NCBI GenBank assembly: GCA_031213475.1
Contig: JARUPZ010000007.1
Span: forward strand, 3,653,586-3,717,585
DNA length: 64,000 bases
Source of the DNA: Nereocystis luetkeana
Lineage: Eukaryota > Sar > Phaeophyceae > Laminariales > Laminariaceae
Direction of reading: 5' to 3'
Shown here one piece after another: positions 34,201 to 46,200 of the stretch (the stretch's first letter is position 1; every line of letters starts with the position of its first letter). The notes beneath the pieces are model-generated. The model worked only from the letters and a program-made list of their open reading frames with translations, had not been told where the DNA came from and ran no database searches. Position numbers and translations under genes: made by a program.

Positions 34201-37200
34201 TTCATGCTCATGTCACATTCCATTTCATTTCATATTTTTTGTAGCATGCAATTTAGCATGATTGCATCACACACCCCAACGTCCCTAGCCTGGGCCTCCT
34301 CGAAACAATGTATTTTGTTTCTATCGTACACACCATCACACGATATTAACTCACACAATATCATACCATACCATGTCGTGCCATACCATACCATACCATA
34401 CCATACCGTAATAGATCATGTAATGTCATACCATGCCATACCATACCATTCCGTACCACTATCGTCAGGGCAGCCGAAGGGCCGACCGCAAGAAGAAGAA
34501 GAGGCACCGCCCGGGGGGAGGCGACGATAGGCGCGGTGGTGGCAGCGGCGGTGGCGGCGGCGCTTCGAAGAAGTCGAGCAGCAGGAAGAAGAGCAGCACC
34601 AGCAAGCGGTCATCGGCCAGACGAGAAAGGGGCGAGAAGCCCCCAGCAAAGGGAAGGGGGAGGGGCGCCAGCGTGGGGTGCGTGCTACGATTTTAATTAA
34701 ACTGCTGTGTCCGTGTTTCTGCTCCCGAGTGCTTTTCTGCTGTGCCAGATATGTACGTACTTTTTGTTGGTCGGCGACAGAAGAGATGTTCGGTGCTACC
34801 CCGTGCGCCTGGCGCTCCCCTCTTTAAATTCGGGACCGCCGACATCGCAAGGCGTTTTATCGGAACGGGGCGGTTTTGCTGTGGTTTTTTGTATTGCCAG
34901 TCGAAGGTGGCGACGCCCGCTTGAAGAAAAGCCTTTGCATGCCATAGCTCACCAGCCCACCATCGCCTCTTTGAAGTAATATGCGTCTAGGCAACCCACG
35001 AGTAGATCGACCCCCCCCTCCCCCCCCTCCTTGCTTTGAAGGATGCTCCCTCCCCCAATATTCGACTTCACGGGCCCTCACCATACTCTTCCACCGTCCG
35101 ACATACCGCTTCTCCGGAGCTCTCATAGGTCTAAAACTAACCATTTTCCTCCCCCCCCCCCTGCTCCCACCACCAATACAACCAACATCCCTACCAAAAC
35201 CATCCCCACTACCGCACCACCTACACCGACACCATCATCCACACCGCCACCGCCATCATCACCCCCACCACCCTACCCACTCCCTGCACCCCCACGCGCA
35301 CCCTCACCCCCCATGCTCACCCCCCCCGCCACCACCGCCACCACCACCACCGCCACCACCACCACCACCACCACCCGCGCGCTCTCCGCGGCAGGAGCGT
35401 CGACTCCCTTGGGAGAGAGCGCAAGCGCGGGTGCTCTCGATCCATGGACCGATCGGCCAGCCGCAGCCGGAGCCCCGGTCGACGCGGACGATCACGCCGC
35501 CAGAAGCGCTCGAAAAGCGGCAAGCATCACGAAAATTCCGACGCCGAGGAGTTGGACGAAAGGGAGAAGGCATTGGGTTGGAGGGGGGCGATGGCCAGGG
35601 CGTCTCGGAGTCCCAGCGTTAGTGACGGTGGTACCCGTAACCGGAGCCGGAGCGGTAGCATGAGCGATGGCGACGGCGGGCGGCGGCGGAGCTGGAGCAA
35701 CGCTAGCAGCGTCGGGGGCAGCGTCAGCAGTGATCGGGTGAGCCGGTAGCTCAGCAGGCAGCTGCAAACGGCCTCTGCCTCTTCTCGCTTGGCACCTCGC
35801 ATTTGTCTAGCCTATTGCCCAAACCAAACGTCCCCCTCTTCCCCCTCCCTTCGTCCTCTGCGCCTTGAGAGAAAAGGACCAAAGCGTTAAAACAGTCGCG
35901 CGACTCGCGTTACTCGTTCGCGCCTCCTTGGCGGCCTTGGCTGTAGCTCTGTATTATGAACACTCGGGGTATGTCCTGTCTGCTCGAATTACAGCTTCGT
36001 ACGTACACGTTTAAAACGAGGACACGGGAGAAAAAAGACACCGCACGAAAAGCGGGTTAACTGGTGCACACCATGAACCGTTGTTGTGTCATTCTTTTAC
36101 ATAAACACCTGCTGCCGCGTCCCAGTTACAAGCGGACGGCACGATCGTCAACCCCCACTCACTCACCCACCCACCCACCCACCCACTCACTCCACCCAGT
36201 GCAGGGTAGCCAAATGGTTGGCGGTACAAACAAACTCCTCTTTACGGCTTCGTTCCAAGATTTTTCCCCGACGATCGGGGTTGTGATTACGTCTCGGGCG
36301 GCCCGCAGTGTTCGCTTGCGGCAGAAATAGAAGGCGTGCGGGTTTTCCCCGGGCGCTTCCAGCGGCGTTTTGCCTCACCAGACCCGTGGCTGGTTTCGCC
36401 CTATTATGAAGGGTGGTTACTCGATGGTTACTTGGCGTTTACTCGACGATTACTAAACGGTTCTTCGTTTTTTTGCGATTTCTCGATGGTTAAGGCCCAT
36501 CTTAACGAGGAACGCTATTTGTAAATATAATTCAAAATTCCATGAATTTCAATTTGATTTCGACAAAAAACGTGTTTGTGTCCTATCCGGAGACGCCCTA
36601 TTAACCCCTCTAGAACCGCAGTCCCGTTTTGGGGACAAGTTACTCAAATTCCAAGTAATTTTTCCCCAAAACGCGACTGCGGTCCTAAAAGGGTGAATTG
36701 CCAATAAAAAAAGAATCCGGAATAAACGCGCCGCACTCAGCCGACAAACAGCGACGCGCGTAGACGAGAGCGAAGGTTTGCGCTGCCGCGTGCGCGCCGC
36801 CACCAGCCTCTTTTTCTTTTTGGTGGCGCAGGATAGGAAGCTATCCACTCTCAGGGTGTCTTGGGTGAGCGGAGGAAGCCCTCAAGTGCCACGTGCGGAA
36901 CAGCAGCGATGATGCAGCTATCGAGGTCTCGAGCGTACCCTCCGTTTTTTTGTTCGTTTGCTCCGTTTTCGTGATTGTTGGCCAATTGAGCAGGCCGAAA
37001 AATTGGGCTTGGGGCCGCCATGATTTACTTTTGAGGCGCCACCGCCGGGGTACGATGTGCTTCGGTCTGTGGGCGTGGGCGTGGCTATTGCTCTGGTCAC
37101 CTCTCGTTGAGGTTTGCATTTTTATCGCCTCGATCGTGGTCACAGAAGCGGCCAAGAATCGCCCCAGACTCCACCGAGGGTGTTGACCCACCATGAACAT

Positions 37201-40200
37201 GCTAGGTCAAGACTGAGGAACTCCCGAATTTCAAATTGAAATCAGAAAAATCCCACGAAAAAAGACCCAAAAGACTTTTCACTCAAATTCAAATTTTCTA
37301 GTTTGCCTGCTTGGTTGTTCACTCTTCGGGCAATCAGATGGAAATTAAATTAGAAAAAAAAAAAAAAATGAAAAAAAATAAGAGTCCTCGATAAGATGGG
37401 CCCTTACGGATTGATTACTCAGCGGGGACGTCACTTGGTGGTCACTGGGCAGTTGCTCGACGGGTTCTCGGTGGTTGCTGTGCAGTTTACTCGACGGCGA
37501 CAGGCGATCACTTGTGTACTTCTCGGCCGCCACCCAGGGTTTTCTCGACGTCTACTCGATTGTTCCGCGTGAAGCGCGGAGAAGCCGCAAGCCGCCCCCA
37601 TCCACGCGCCTCGCAAACCCGATATTGTTTTGTTCCCGAAGGTCCTCCCTGAGTATTTGTTTCACCACATGTCGGCGACTGACACCGTGGCCAGGCTTCG
37701 CACAACGTAATGAGTCGTGCACTTTTGGTTTCGAGAATGGATGGAAGGACCTGACAGGTTTACCTTGGGTCCACATCCTATTACGGGGGACGATAGTATA
37801 TACCAGGTACCTGGTAGGACCTACGGTGCACACAAAAACCTATATATTTGCCCATTTTTTCTCACAATATTTGGTCATTTTTACTAATAATATTTGGTCC
37901 TATTTACTATGATCCCCCGTGGTATTGCAATCGCGCGTTGAGTCGACCACCCCGCCACCGCCTCTTAGGGCACCAACTCCCCCCTTTCCTCCCCCCCCCC
38001 CCCTATCCATTCCGTTCCGTCAACGAACCAACCAACCAACCACCACTAAACACTGAGCAAGCATCGGCAATCAATACTCAACAATTATTACCCCTTGTCC
38101 GAGCTTCAACAATCAATATTCAGCCACAATCACCTACAATCACCACTCAGCAACGGACGACCAACAATCGGCAATCAATCCATCAACAATCACTTGTCAA
38201 CCATGAACCATCAACGAGTAAGCCACCAACAACTGCCGGTATAAATTAACAACCAACAAATCAACCATGCGAAACCGACCATCAGTATCATTGGAAACCA
38301 AGAGTCACTATTAATAATCAGTAGTCAGCAATCATTCAAACATCAACAATCAACAACAAAACTATTCCGTTTTCTATGACGACCCCCTCTGCACACAGGG
38401 CACCGATGGCGAAAGCGACGCGGACCCAGAAGACGCCCTCCGTCTCGCTACCAGGGCAGGCGGCCCCGGAGAAGGGATGGGAATGCTCGGATCGGCAGCG
38501 GATGTACCGTTAGACCCTCGCAGGTACGAACGGAGGGACGGACGGATGGATGAATGCACGAGTCGGGCAGACCATGATCCCAGATCAGATCTCCATTTTA
38601 ATAGCCTACATCTCTTGGGGCAGATGTAGGTCTGATTTCCTTGAGGTGTGAGTCGGCACGACTTAAACCACCAACTAGTTTCGAGTCGGACCACTGTGAT
38701 TTTTATTGTTAGTCGTTTCCCGGGTGTGCCGACTATCTTCGACACCGTGGGTTTCCATACTTGAACAAAGGAGGGTTAAAATTCGGGATACCGTTTTTTT
38801 TGTTGGGGGGGGATCGGGGCCCCCTCCGCCTGGGAGGGCTGATTTGGCTAGCTTCGCATCCCGGACTTGAGCCGGCAAGTCGGCTGGCCATTAGCTGGCT
38901 TTTGCATGTCGAAAAGGCTTTGTATTCTGCCGGTTTCGCGTCTTCGTTCGAAATCTACCGTAGGCGTGGGCGCTGACACCGTAGGAGTGTTTCCCGACAG
39001 ATTTCCCCGATTGGTAACTGGAAAACCCCATCGCCCCCCCCTACCCCCCCCCCCCCCCACACCTCGCTACCTCAAGATTAGCCTTGCATGAAACGTCCCG
39101 CATTTTTCTTCTTGAATAAGGCCTCGCATGAAACGTCAATATTCAATTTGTACCGCCTCCTCCTCCCCCGCCCCCCCCCCCCCTCGAAAATACGCTTTTT
39201 TGGTGCGACCGAGAGCGCGCGCGCGGCAAAACCGTCAGTTGTGTTGCGTCTCGTTTGAGCTCCCTCCCATTCATCGATCCATCCATCCACCCGCCCACCC
39301 AGCCACCTACGAGTACCCACCCACGCAATCACGCACCCACTCCCGACGAACCACCCACACCCACCGACCCATACCCCTACCCTACCCCTGCTCCCCCCCC
39401 CCCTCCTCCTATAATTGGCCCTGCCTTCGTCCGCTTCGACCAGGCCCGACCACGACGACCGTGACCGACGATGGCGGGGGGGTCGGGGACGGCTCGGGGT
39501 CAGCATGGGCATCATGGCCAGGGGCGGGGGGGGGTACGGCGGGGGAGGAGGCGGTGGCGGTGGTGGTGGGTCTGCCGGAGATATTTCGGACTGGGAGAGA
39601 CGCCGCATGAGAGGTCGGGGGCGGCGAGGAGACTTGGACTTGGACGAGTTCGACAGGGGTTACGGCCGTGGGAGGTGCGGAGTGGGGAGAGAGGGGAAGG
39701 GTAGGGGGGGCGGGGAAGGATGGAAGAGGCGGGGGAGGGGGCAGGAGGAAGGGAAGCGGGGGAGGGAGGGGGGATCGATGGTGAAATTCTGCTTTGTTGT
39801 TGTGTACGGTTCCGCGGGCATGTGGCTGTAGTTTTTTGTTTGGAGAGGGGGGGGGGGGGGGGATGAGGGTTGGGGTGTACTCGACATCATGCATGGTCGT
39901 AGTCGTATGAACATAGAACCTCGCATCACTACAATGCCGGGGCGGAGCATGTCGGGTTTTCACCGACCAGGCAGTCATTGCTTGCACTAACCGCGAAGCG
40001 CCGTTAGGTGTTGGGCGAGTCGCATGCAGGGTGAGCTGCATCCTACTAAGAGCCGCTAGTGAGGCGAACTTGCATATGGACGACAGCTTCAACGAGTTAA
40101 TTTAATTTCCGGTGTCGCCACTTCCGGAGGCAGTAGTGGGGATGTTATGTAGTTGCCTTTTGGGTGCCTTACCATAAACACTACGTGATACGACAAGTCC

Positions 40201-43200
40201 CCTTGTGCGGAGTAAAGGTTCTCCTCCCCGCACAATTTATCTAACCCGATCGCCAGCTGTGACCGACCGCAAAAAAAACAACGGCACCCTAGTTGTCTAG
40301 CGCACGTATTGAGCGGCATGTTTTGCATCGGGGTTGCCAACTGACGCGAACCAAATCTATGTATAACATACATGGGGGGGGGGGAGGCTGGGCTTGCTTT
40401 TTGTGTACCTGGTACCCTGCACGCTGCACGCGCGTACGTGTACGTAGTTTTTTTTTATAAGTAGCACTTTGCTCCAATTTTCATTCCGATTCCAGTCCGT
40501 CTCGTTCTATCCCGTTCCGATCCGATCTGTTCTGTTTCGTCCCGCGTCTCTGCTACCGCCTCCCGTTCATACAAGGGTTTCTAGAAGGCAGAAAGGGCGC
40601 AGTCCAAGCCCCGGGGATGGGGGTGTGGCGCGGAGCCTTAGCCGAAGCATCAGCAGGGACAGGCGATCGAGGTAATTTTTTTACTGATATTTTGAACGCA
40701 GATCATACTGTCTTGGTTGATGAAACCGTGAGCAGACGAAAACGTCCCCTGACATATGACGAAATACAGGGCGAAAGGGCCAGTCAGTGGATGAAACGGA
40801 CATCGCATGAAAACTGAAAACGGGCATCGAACAAACCCGTCAATAGACGAAGCTGCTATAATAGCGGATGAAAAGCTGAAAGCAGCATAGGATGAAATCA
40901 GTATACTCGTAGGACGAGCCGGTAGAGGGCGAGACTGTCAGTGAATGAAACTGACGTCTCGCATGAAACTGTCAGCTGGCAGCGGATGAGACCAACGTGA
41001 AACGAAACCGTCGGCGGACGAATCAGCATCGGACGAAACAATCTAAGGACGGAACCGATATTAGACTAAACTGGCGGCGGACGAAACCGTCGCCGCATGA
41101 AACCGGCGGCAGGCTATTTCGACACCGGACGAAACCACCAACGAATTAAACCGATATCGGACGAAGTCGTCGCAGGGCTAAATCTCCAACCCCCCTACAA
41201 GCGAAACCGTCAACAAGCGAAGCTGCCGGTGGGCGAAACCGTCGGCGTCGGCGGGCGAAACCGCCAACGGGTGACACCGTCGTCGGGTGAAACGATCGGC
41301 GAGAAAAAGCGCTAGCGGGCGCAACCATCGGCCGGTGAAGCCACCAACGGGCGAAACCGTCGATGGGCGAAACCATCGATGGGCGAAACCGTCGGCGGAC
41401 AAAACCGTCAGCGATCCAAATCGCAAACGGACGAAATCGTTGGTGGGCCAAACCGTCAGCGGGCGAAACCGTCGACGGGCGAAACTGTTGGCGGGCTGTT
41501 GGCGGGCGAAACCGTGAGCGGGCGAAGCTGTCGGTAGGCGAAACCGTAGGCGGATGAAACCGTACGCCGACGATATCGACATCGGATGAAACCACCAACG
41601 GACGAAACCGATATCAGACGAGAACGTCATTGGGCAAACCCGTCGGCGGGCGAAACCGTCAGCGGGCGAAATCGATTTGGGACGAAACCATGAACGGACG
41701 AAAACAATATCAGATGAACCCGTTGACGGACGAAATCGTCATCAGGCGAAACCGTCAACAAACGAAACCGTCAACAGGCGCAACCGTCAACAGGCGAAAC
41801 CGTTTATAGGCGAAACCGTCAACAGGCGAAACCGCCAACTGACGACACCGTCGGCGGTTGAAACCGTTGGCGGGATGAAACCGACATCGGATGAAACCGC
41901 CAATGGACGAAGTCGATATCAGACGACAACATCGTCGGGAGAAACCGTCGGCGCACGAGACCGTTGTCAGGCGAAACGGTCGGCGGGCTGAACCGTAAAC
42001 GGGCGAAATTGACATCGGACGAAACCATGAACGAACGAAACGATATCAGACGAAACCGTCGACGGACGAAATCGTCAACGGGCGTAACCGCCAACAGACG
42101 AAACACCAACGGGCGAAACCGTCAACAGGCGAAGCCGTCGGTGGACGAAACCGTCGGCGGGTGAAACCGTCGGCGGGTGAAACCGTCGGCGGGTGAAGCC
42201 GTCGACGGGCGAAACGCCAACGGACGAAACCCTCGGCGTGTGAACCGTCGGCGGGTAAAAATGTTGGTGGGTGATACGGTCAGCCAGTGAAACCGTTGGC
42301 GGGTGACGCGGGTAAAACCGTCGGTAGATAAAATCGTCAGCGGGAGAAACCGTCGGCGGGCATAGCTGCCAACGAATGAAACTAGTATCAGACGAAGCCG
42401 CCATCAGGCGAAACCGTCAAGAAGTGAAACCGTCAATGGCCGAAACCGTCGGTGGGCGTAGCCATCGGCAGGCGAAACGCCAACGCACGAAACCGCCGCC
42501 AAACCGCTGCCCGACGGCTCCGCCTCACTCCCCGGCACAGACCAGAAGTACTCTTCATAGTTGTTTGCGTCAATCCCCTCTCTGCTGGCATGCCTCGTCA
42601 GTCGTTAATCGTAAACGCAGTGCTCACCATGTTTTCCCTTTTGTTTCTTTTCGCTCGGTGCGGAGTGGGATCATTCCTGACTTCTTCGTGTTTTTTCTGC
42701 GATTGCAAGGTATTATCACGTCTACCCAAGTAGCCTAGCATTTTTCGTTTCTGCAGTATGTCCCAAGTACCAGGCCCCCGGAAAAAGGCGTTCCCCCTTT
42801 TTTCCATTACTTTTGTTTGGTTTGGTTGTAGGTTGACTGTTTTGCACTTGTTGCGTCACATACCTGAACGTCTTTTTGAGACGTGGCATACCAACAAAAA
42901 ACAACCGAAACCCTCGAAAATGCGTATCCCGAGAAAACGAAGCGAAAATCTCGAGGAAGTCGAGAGTTGCGCCTGGTTTCGCCACATGGAATCCCGAGGT
43001 CCTCGTTGCTCTTCGTAGCGATTAAAGATGCGTCAGAATGGCTGTGCTTCGTGTCACAGGTATCATGCTGTCATCACCGAGGCCCTCGCGGCCGTTGTCG
43101 GCGTTGTTATTAGCAAGTCACATTCGCCAAGCACGACGTACGGCGGAGGAACCGGCACAAAACTCCAACGGGAGAGTTTCCTGACACGCCACACGCTACC

Positions 43201-46200
43201 ACGCGGCTCGGTTGCACCCCCCCCCCCCACCCCTAACCCTCGTCACGACGACACCCATCCACATCCCAAGTCACTGTCTCCGCTCGCGAACAACCCGCCT
43301 CCTTGCGCACAGCAATGCGGGCCGGGGCGGGGCTTAGCAAGCGCTTTAGGTTGACGGTTAAGGGTGTTCGGTGGTTCGGTGAGGGGCTGCTTTCAACAAG
43401 CGCGTGGTATTCTGGGTTGCAGCAGAGCAGGGAGCACAAGATGCTGCAGCATGCTGTCTTCAAACTCCTATTCAATCTAACCAAACCTGATACTCCTAGA
43501 CCTTCGCTGCTCTAGTTGCATCGGTGATAGAGCTCGTTCCCGTGAAGTGGGCCTCGAGAGCTACGCTGTATGAGCTGTATGCCTGCCCGCGGCAAGTCAG
43601 GTGGAGACGAACCCCCGAAACGATGCTGCTTGTTTGTGTCTGTAGCTTTTTTTCCGGGGTGCTGTTTTTCTTTTCACGATGCATGGATTCGTACACAGCA
43701 GTACTGTACGTGTACAGTCTGGTACACAGCAGTACTGTACGAAGAGCGACGAAGGTCGAAGGCGCGAGCGAACCGAGCGATGTCGGGAGGGGGATAGAGC
43801 GACGTCGGGAGAGGGAACGGGTGGGTATCGGCAGCTGACCCAGAGGCGGTCGACGCGAGCGAGCGCAGCTACGGTCCGATCGAACGAAGCGCGTAGCATC
43901 GCCCTTCAGCTCGCTTTTTTCAAGTTCGTTGTGCCCCGTGGGTTTTCCATATCACTAGCATTTCGTAAAAACAAATGGGGCAGAAACCTCAAACAAATAC
44001 CGGTCGTACGTATGTACGAATGGATACGAAAAGTGCCCATGTACGTACTTGCAGTACCATTGTTTTTGTCTTTCTTCCGTTTTTTTTTCTCGTGTTTTCT
44101 TTCCATTTCTTCATTTTTTTTACAACAAGTACGAAAAAGTTTTTTTAGAAAAAAAGTTCCATTTTGACACCCCAAATACCTGAACCTCTCCTCTCCTCTC
44201 CTCTCCTCACTCTCTTGTAGGCTTGTTTCTTTTTGTGAGGTACCTTGTTATTGGTTCTCTCTTTGCTCTGCATTATTACTATATACCTGGTACTTGTGTT
44301 ATTTTTGTGTTTTTTCCTATGCCTCTGCTGCTGCTATTGCTTAGGAGCAAGACCGATGAGGCTGTCCCCTGTCCCCTGTGCTGCACTACTTCGTTGGACC
44401 GGTTGAATCCGTTGGATTCGTTGGATCCTTTGACTGCTTGAACAGGCGGAGTAGTCGAAGCCGAAGCCGCAGCCCTAGCTGTCGGAGGAGCAGGAGCCGG
44501 GACAAGGCTGTTTCCAGGTGTGTATGGTACGGTGGGTGGGTGGGGGGAGGCAGAGTAGATAAATTACAAAATACCAGGCACTAGGGAATAAGCGCCCCCC
44601 CCGTCCCCACGGCGGTAGGGCCACAGTGAAGGAAGTAGTTCTGAAGCGAATGTGAGAAGGCTTGGAATAAATTGAATGAACAGGCCTGAGAAACCGTTTG
44701 AAGGACACGTTATTTGGGGGGCAGAGACTGGTATATACCTGGTACTGCTGTACTGTAGGAGTAAATATGGGCGATACCAAAATATAACCGGTGTACGCGT
44801 GGCAGAAACCATGTTTGACGACAAAACTATATATAGATATAAATATTCCTGTCCTACCTACTGTAATAAGGGAAGGGGGTCTCCGTTCCCCCCCCCATCC
44901 GCGTTCTTTCATTTCCCGACCAAAGCATGCTTCGGTTGCGTCATAAGTAATGTTTCATGCCGCCAGAGGCCTGGACCAACGAGATGCCTGTTTATTAGAA
45001 TGGTTCCTTAATTTCAGCTCGAAATTGCGCTATTAATATTACCAGGTATATTATACAGCAGTATTAATAGTACTTGTTCCAACCAGATCACACACGGAAT
45101 AGTTGAGCCGAGAAGGCGATCTCTGGTAACCTTGCCCTACAGCATCCTGGCAGCAGCGGAGAGTGCGAGTGTGGTCGGCGTCCTTGTGTATGACTGTTGT
45201 GAACGTTTCGTGCTTTTTGGTGGCCCGTGAGAAAAATTTTTGACCATCGCCTGTGATAGAATCGAATTACACGAGCCATGTTTCGGCCCTCTCCGGCCTC
45301 CGGAAGTATATATACTAACAGATGAAATACTGCGAGTATAGTATACCTGGTAGTACTTTAAGAAGCGTGCCAATGAGGTTGTGAGACAGATGCCTTGAGG
45401 TGATCAAACTCCTAACTGCAATAAGCTACTGCGTTGGCGGTTCTTCTATCGGACAAATATGTTGTATTTCGTACGTGTTGAGCTTGGCCAGTTTGGGAGC
45501 ATACGTCACGCCCCCCATTCCCATCAATCTTGTAGTTTCCCCGTTAGAACTGCTCCCACGTTTTTTGGGGGGAAATACTTCAAATTAGTATGGGACAGAA
45601 AGAGACACGTAAGATTGCCATCATAGGCCAATAACATCAACAACAGACACCAACAGCGCAACGATTATTGATGCACATACACCTTAATAAGTCAAGGTAC
45701 TTGGAATTAGTATGGGACAGCAAGAGCACGCGTAGTATTCCCACACCCTAGTCTAGGCCGACAACGACAACACCGCAGTATTAATAGTACTCCAAAAAAA
45801 GGGCATACGTAAATAATGACAGCGGAGAGATTTCTGGACGATTTTACATTTTTTTCAAAATTATTTTGTTGGTCTCAGTACAACCTCTGAAGCATACCCC
45901 CTGCCTGGTCTCCAAAAAGGATAGTGGGTTATCGGATATTTTTACCTGAGTTTGTTGAGGCCAATGCTTTCAGTTAACCCTATAATTATGCCAAAGTCTT
46001 CGGATATCTCTTTAGTGGTTAGGCGATACGCGTCAGCGCAGAAAAAAATTACCTGGTACTAGGTACGTACCAGTTAGATTTCGAAAACGACAACGACAGC
46101 AAGGCTTGAACAACAACGGCATTTGCATGCCCATCGCCATCGCCACCACCACCAGCAACAACCTTCTGCTGCTGCTGCTGGTCAGCTGGGGGTGGTGATG

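Larger units (their letters stand above)
31208..34468 (+). other. SR/RGG gene intron 1 (3.26 kb)
   Basis: Contains a MITE-2 (32519-32619), a degenerate TTCCCGTCAA minisatellite (32960-33415), a C-rich run (33661-33708) and a CATAC/CATAT pentamer array (34070-34460) running into the acceptor CGTCAG. Confidence 0.6.
35738..38398 (+). other. SR/RGG gene intron 3 (2.66 kb)
   Basis: Contains a CACC/CACT run (36150-36195), a MITE-2, a MITE-1 with a double scar and a CAACAATCA-type array (38020-38365). A + frame at 36893-37186 has two hydrophobic segments but no known family. Confidence 0.6.

Noticed and set aside
34070-34455. Centromere-like satellite
   Set aside because: The pentamer array is short and lies just before an exon of the SR/RGG gene.
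41146-41630. Two 150-codon minus-strand frames with a 16-residue repeat
   Set aside because: Direct consequence of the 16-bp minisatellite; all frames are open in parts of the array.
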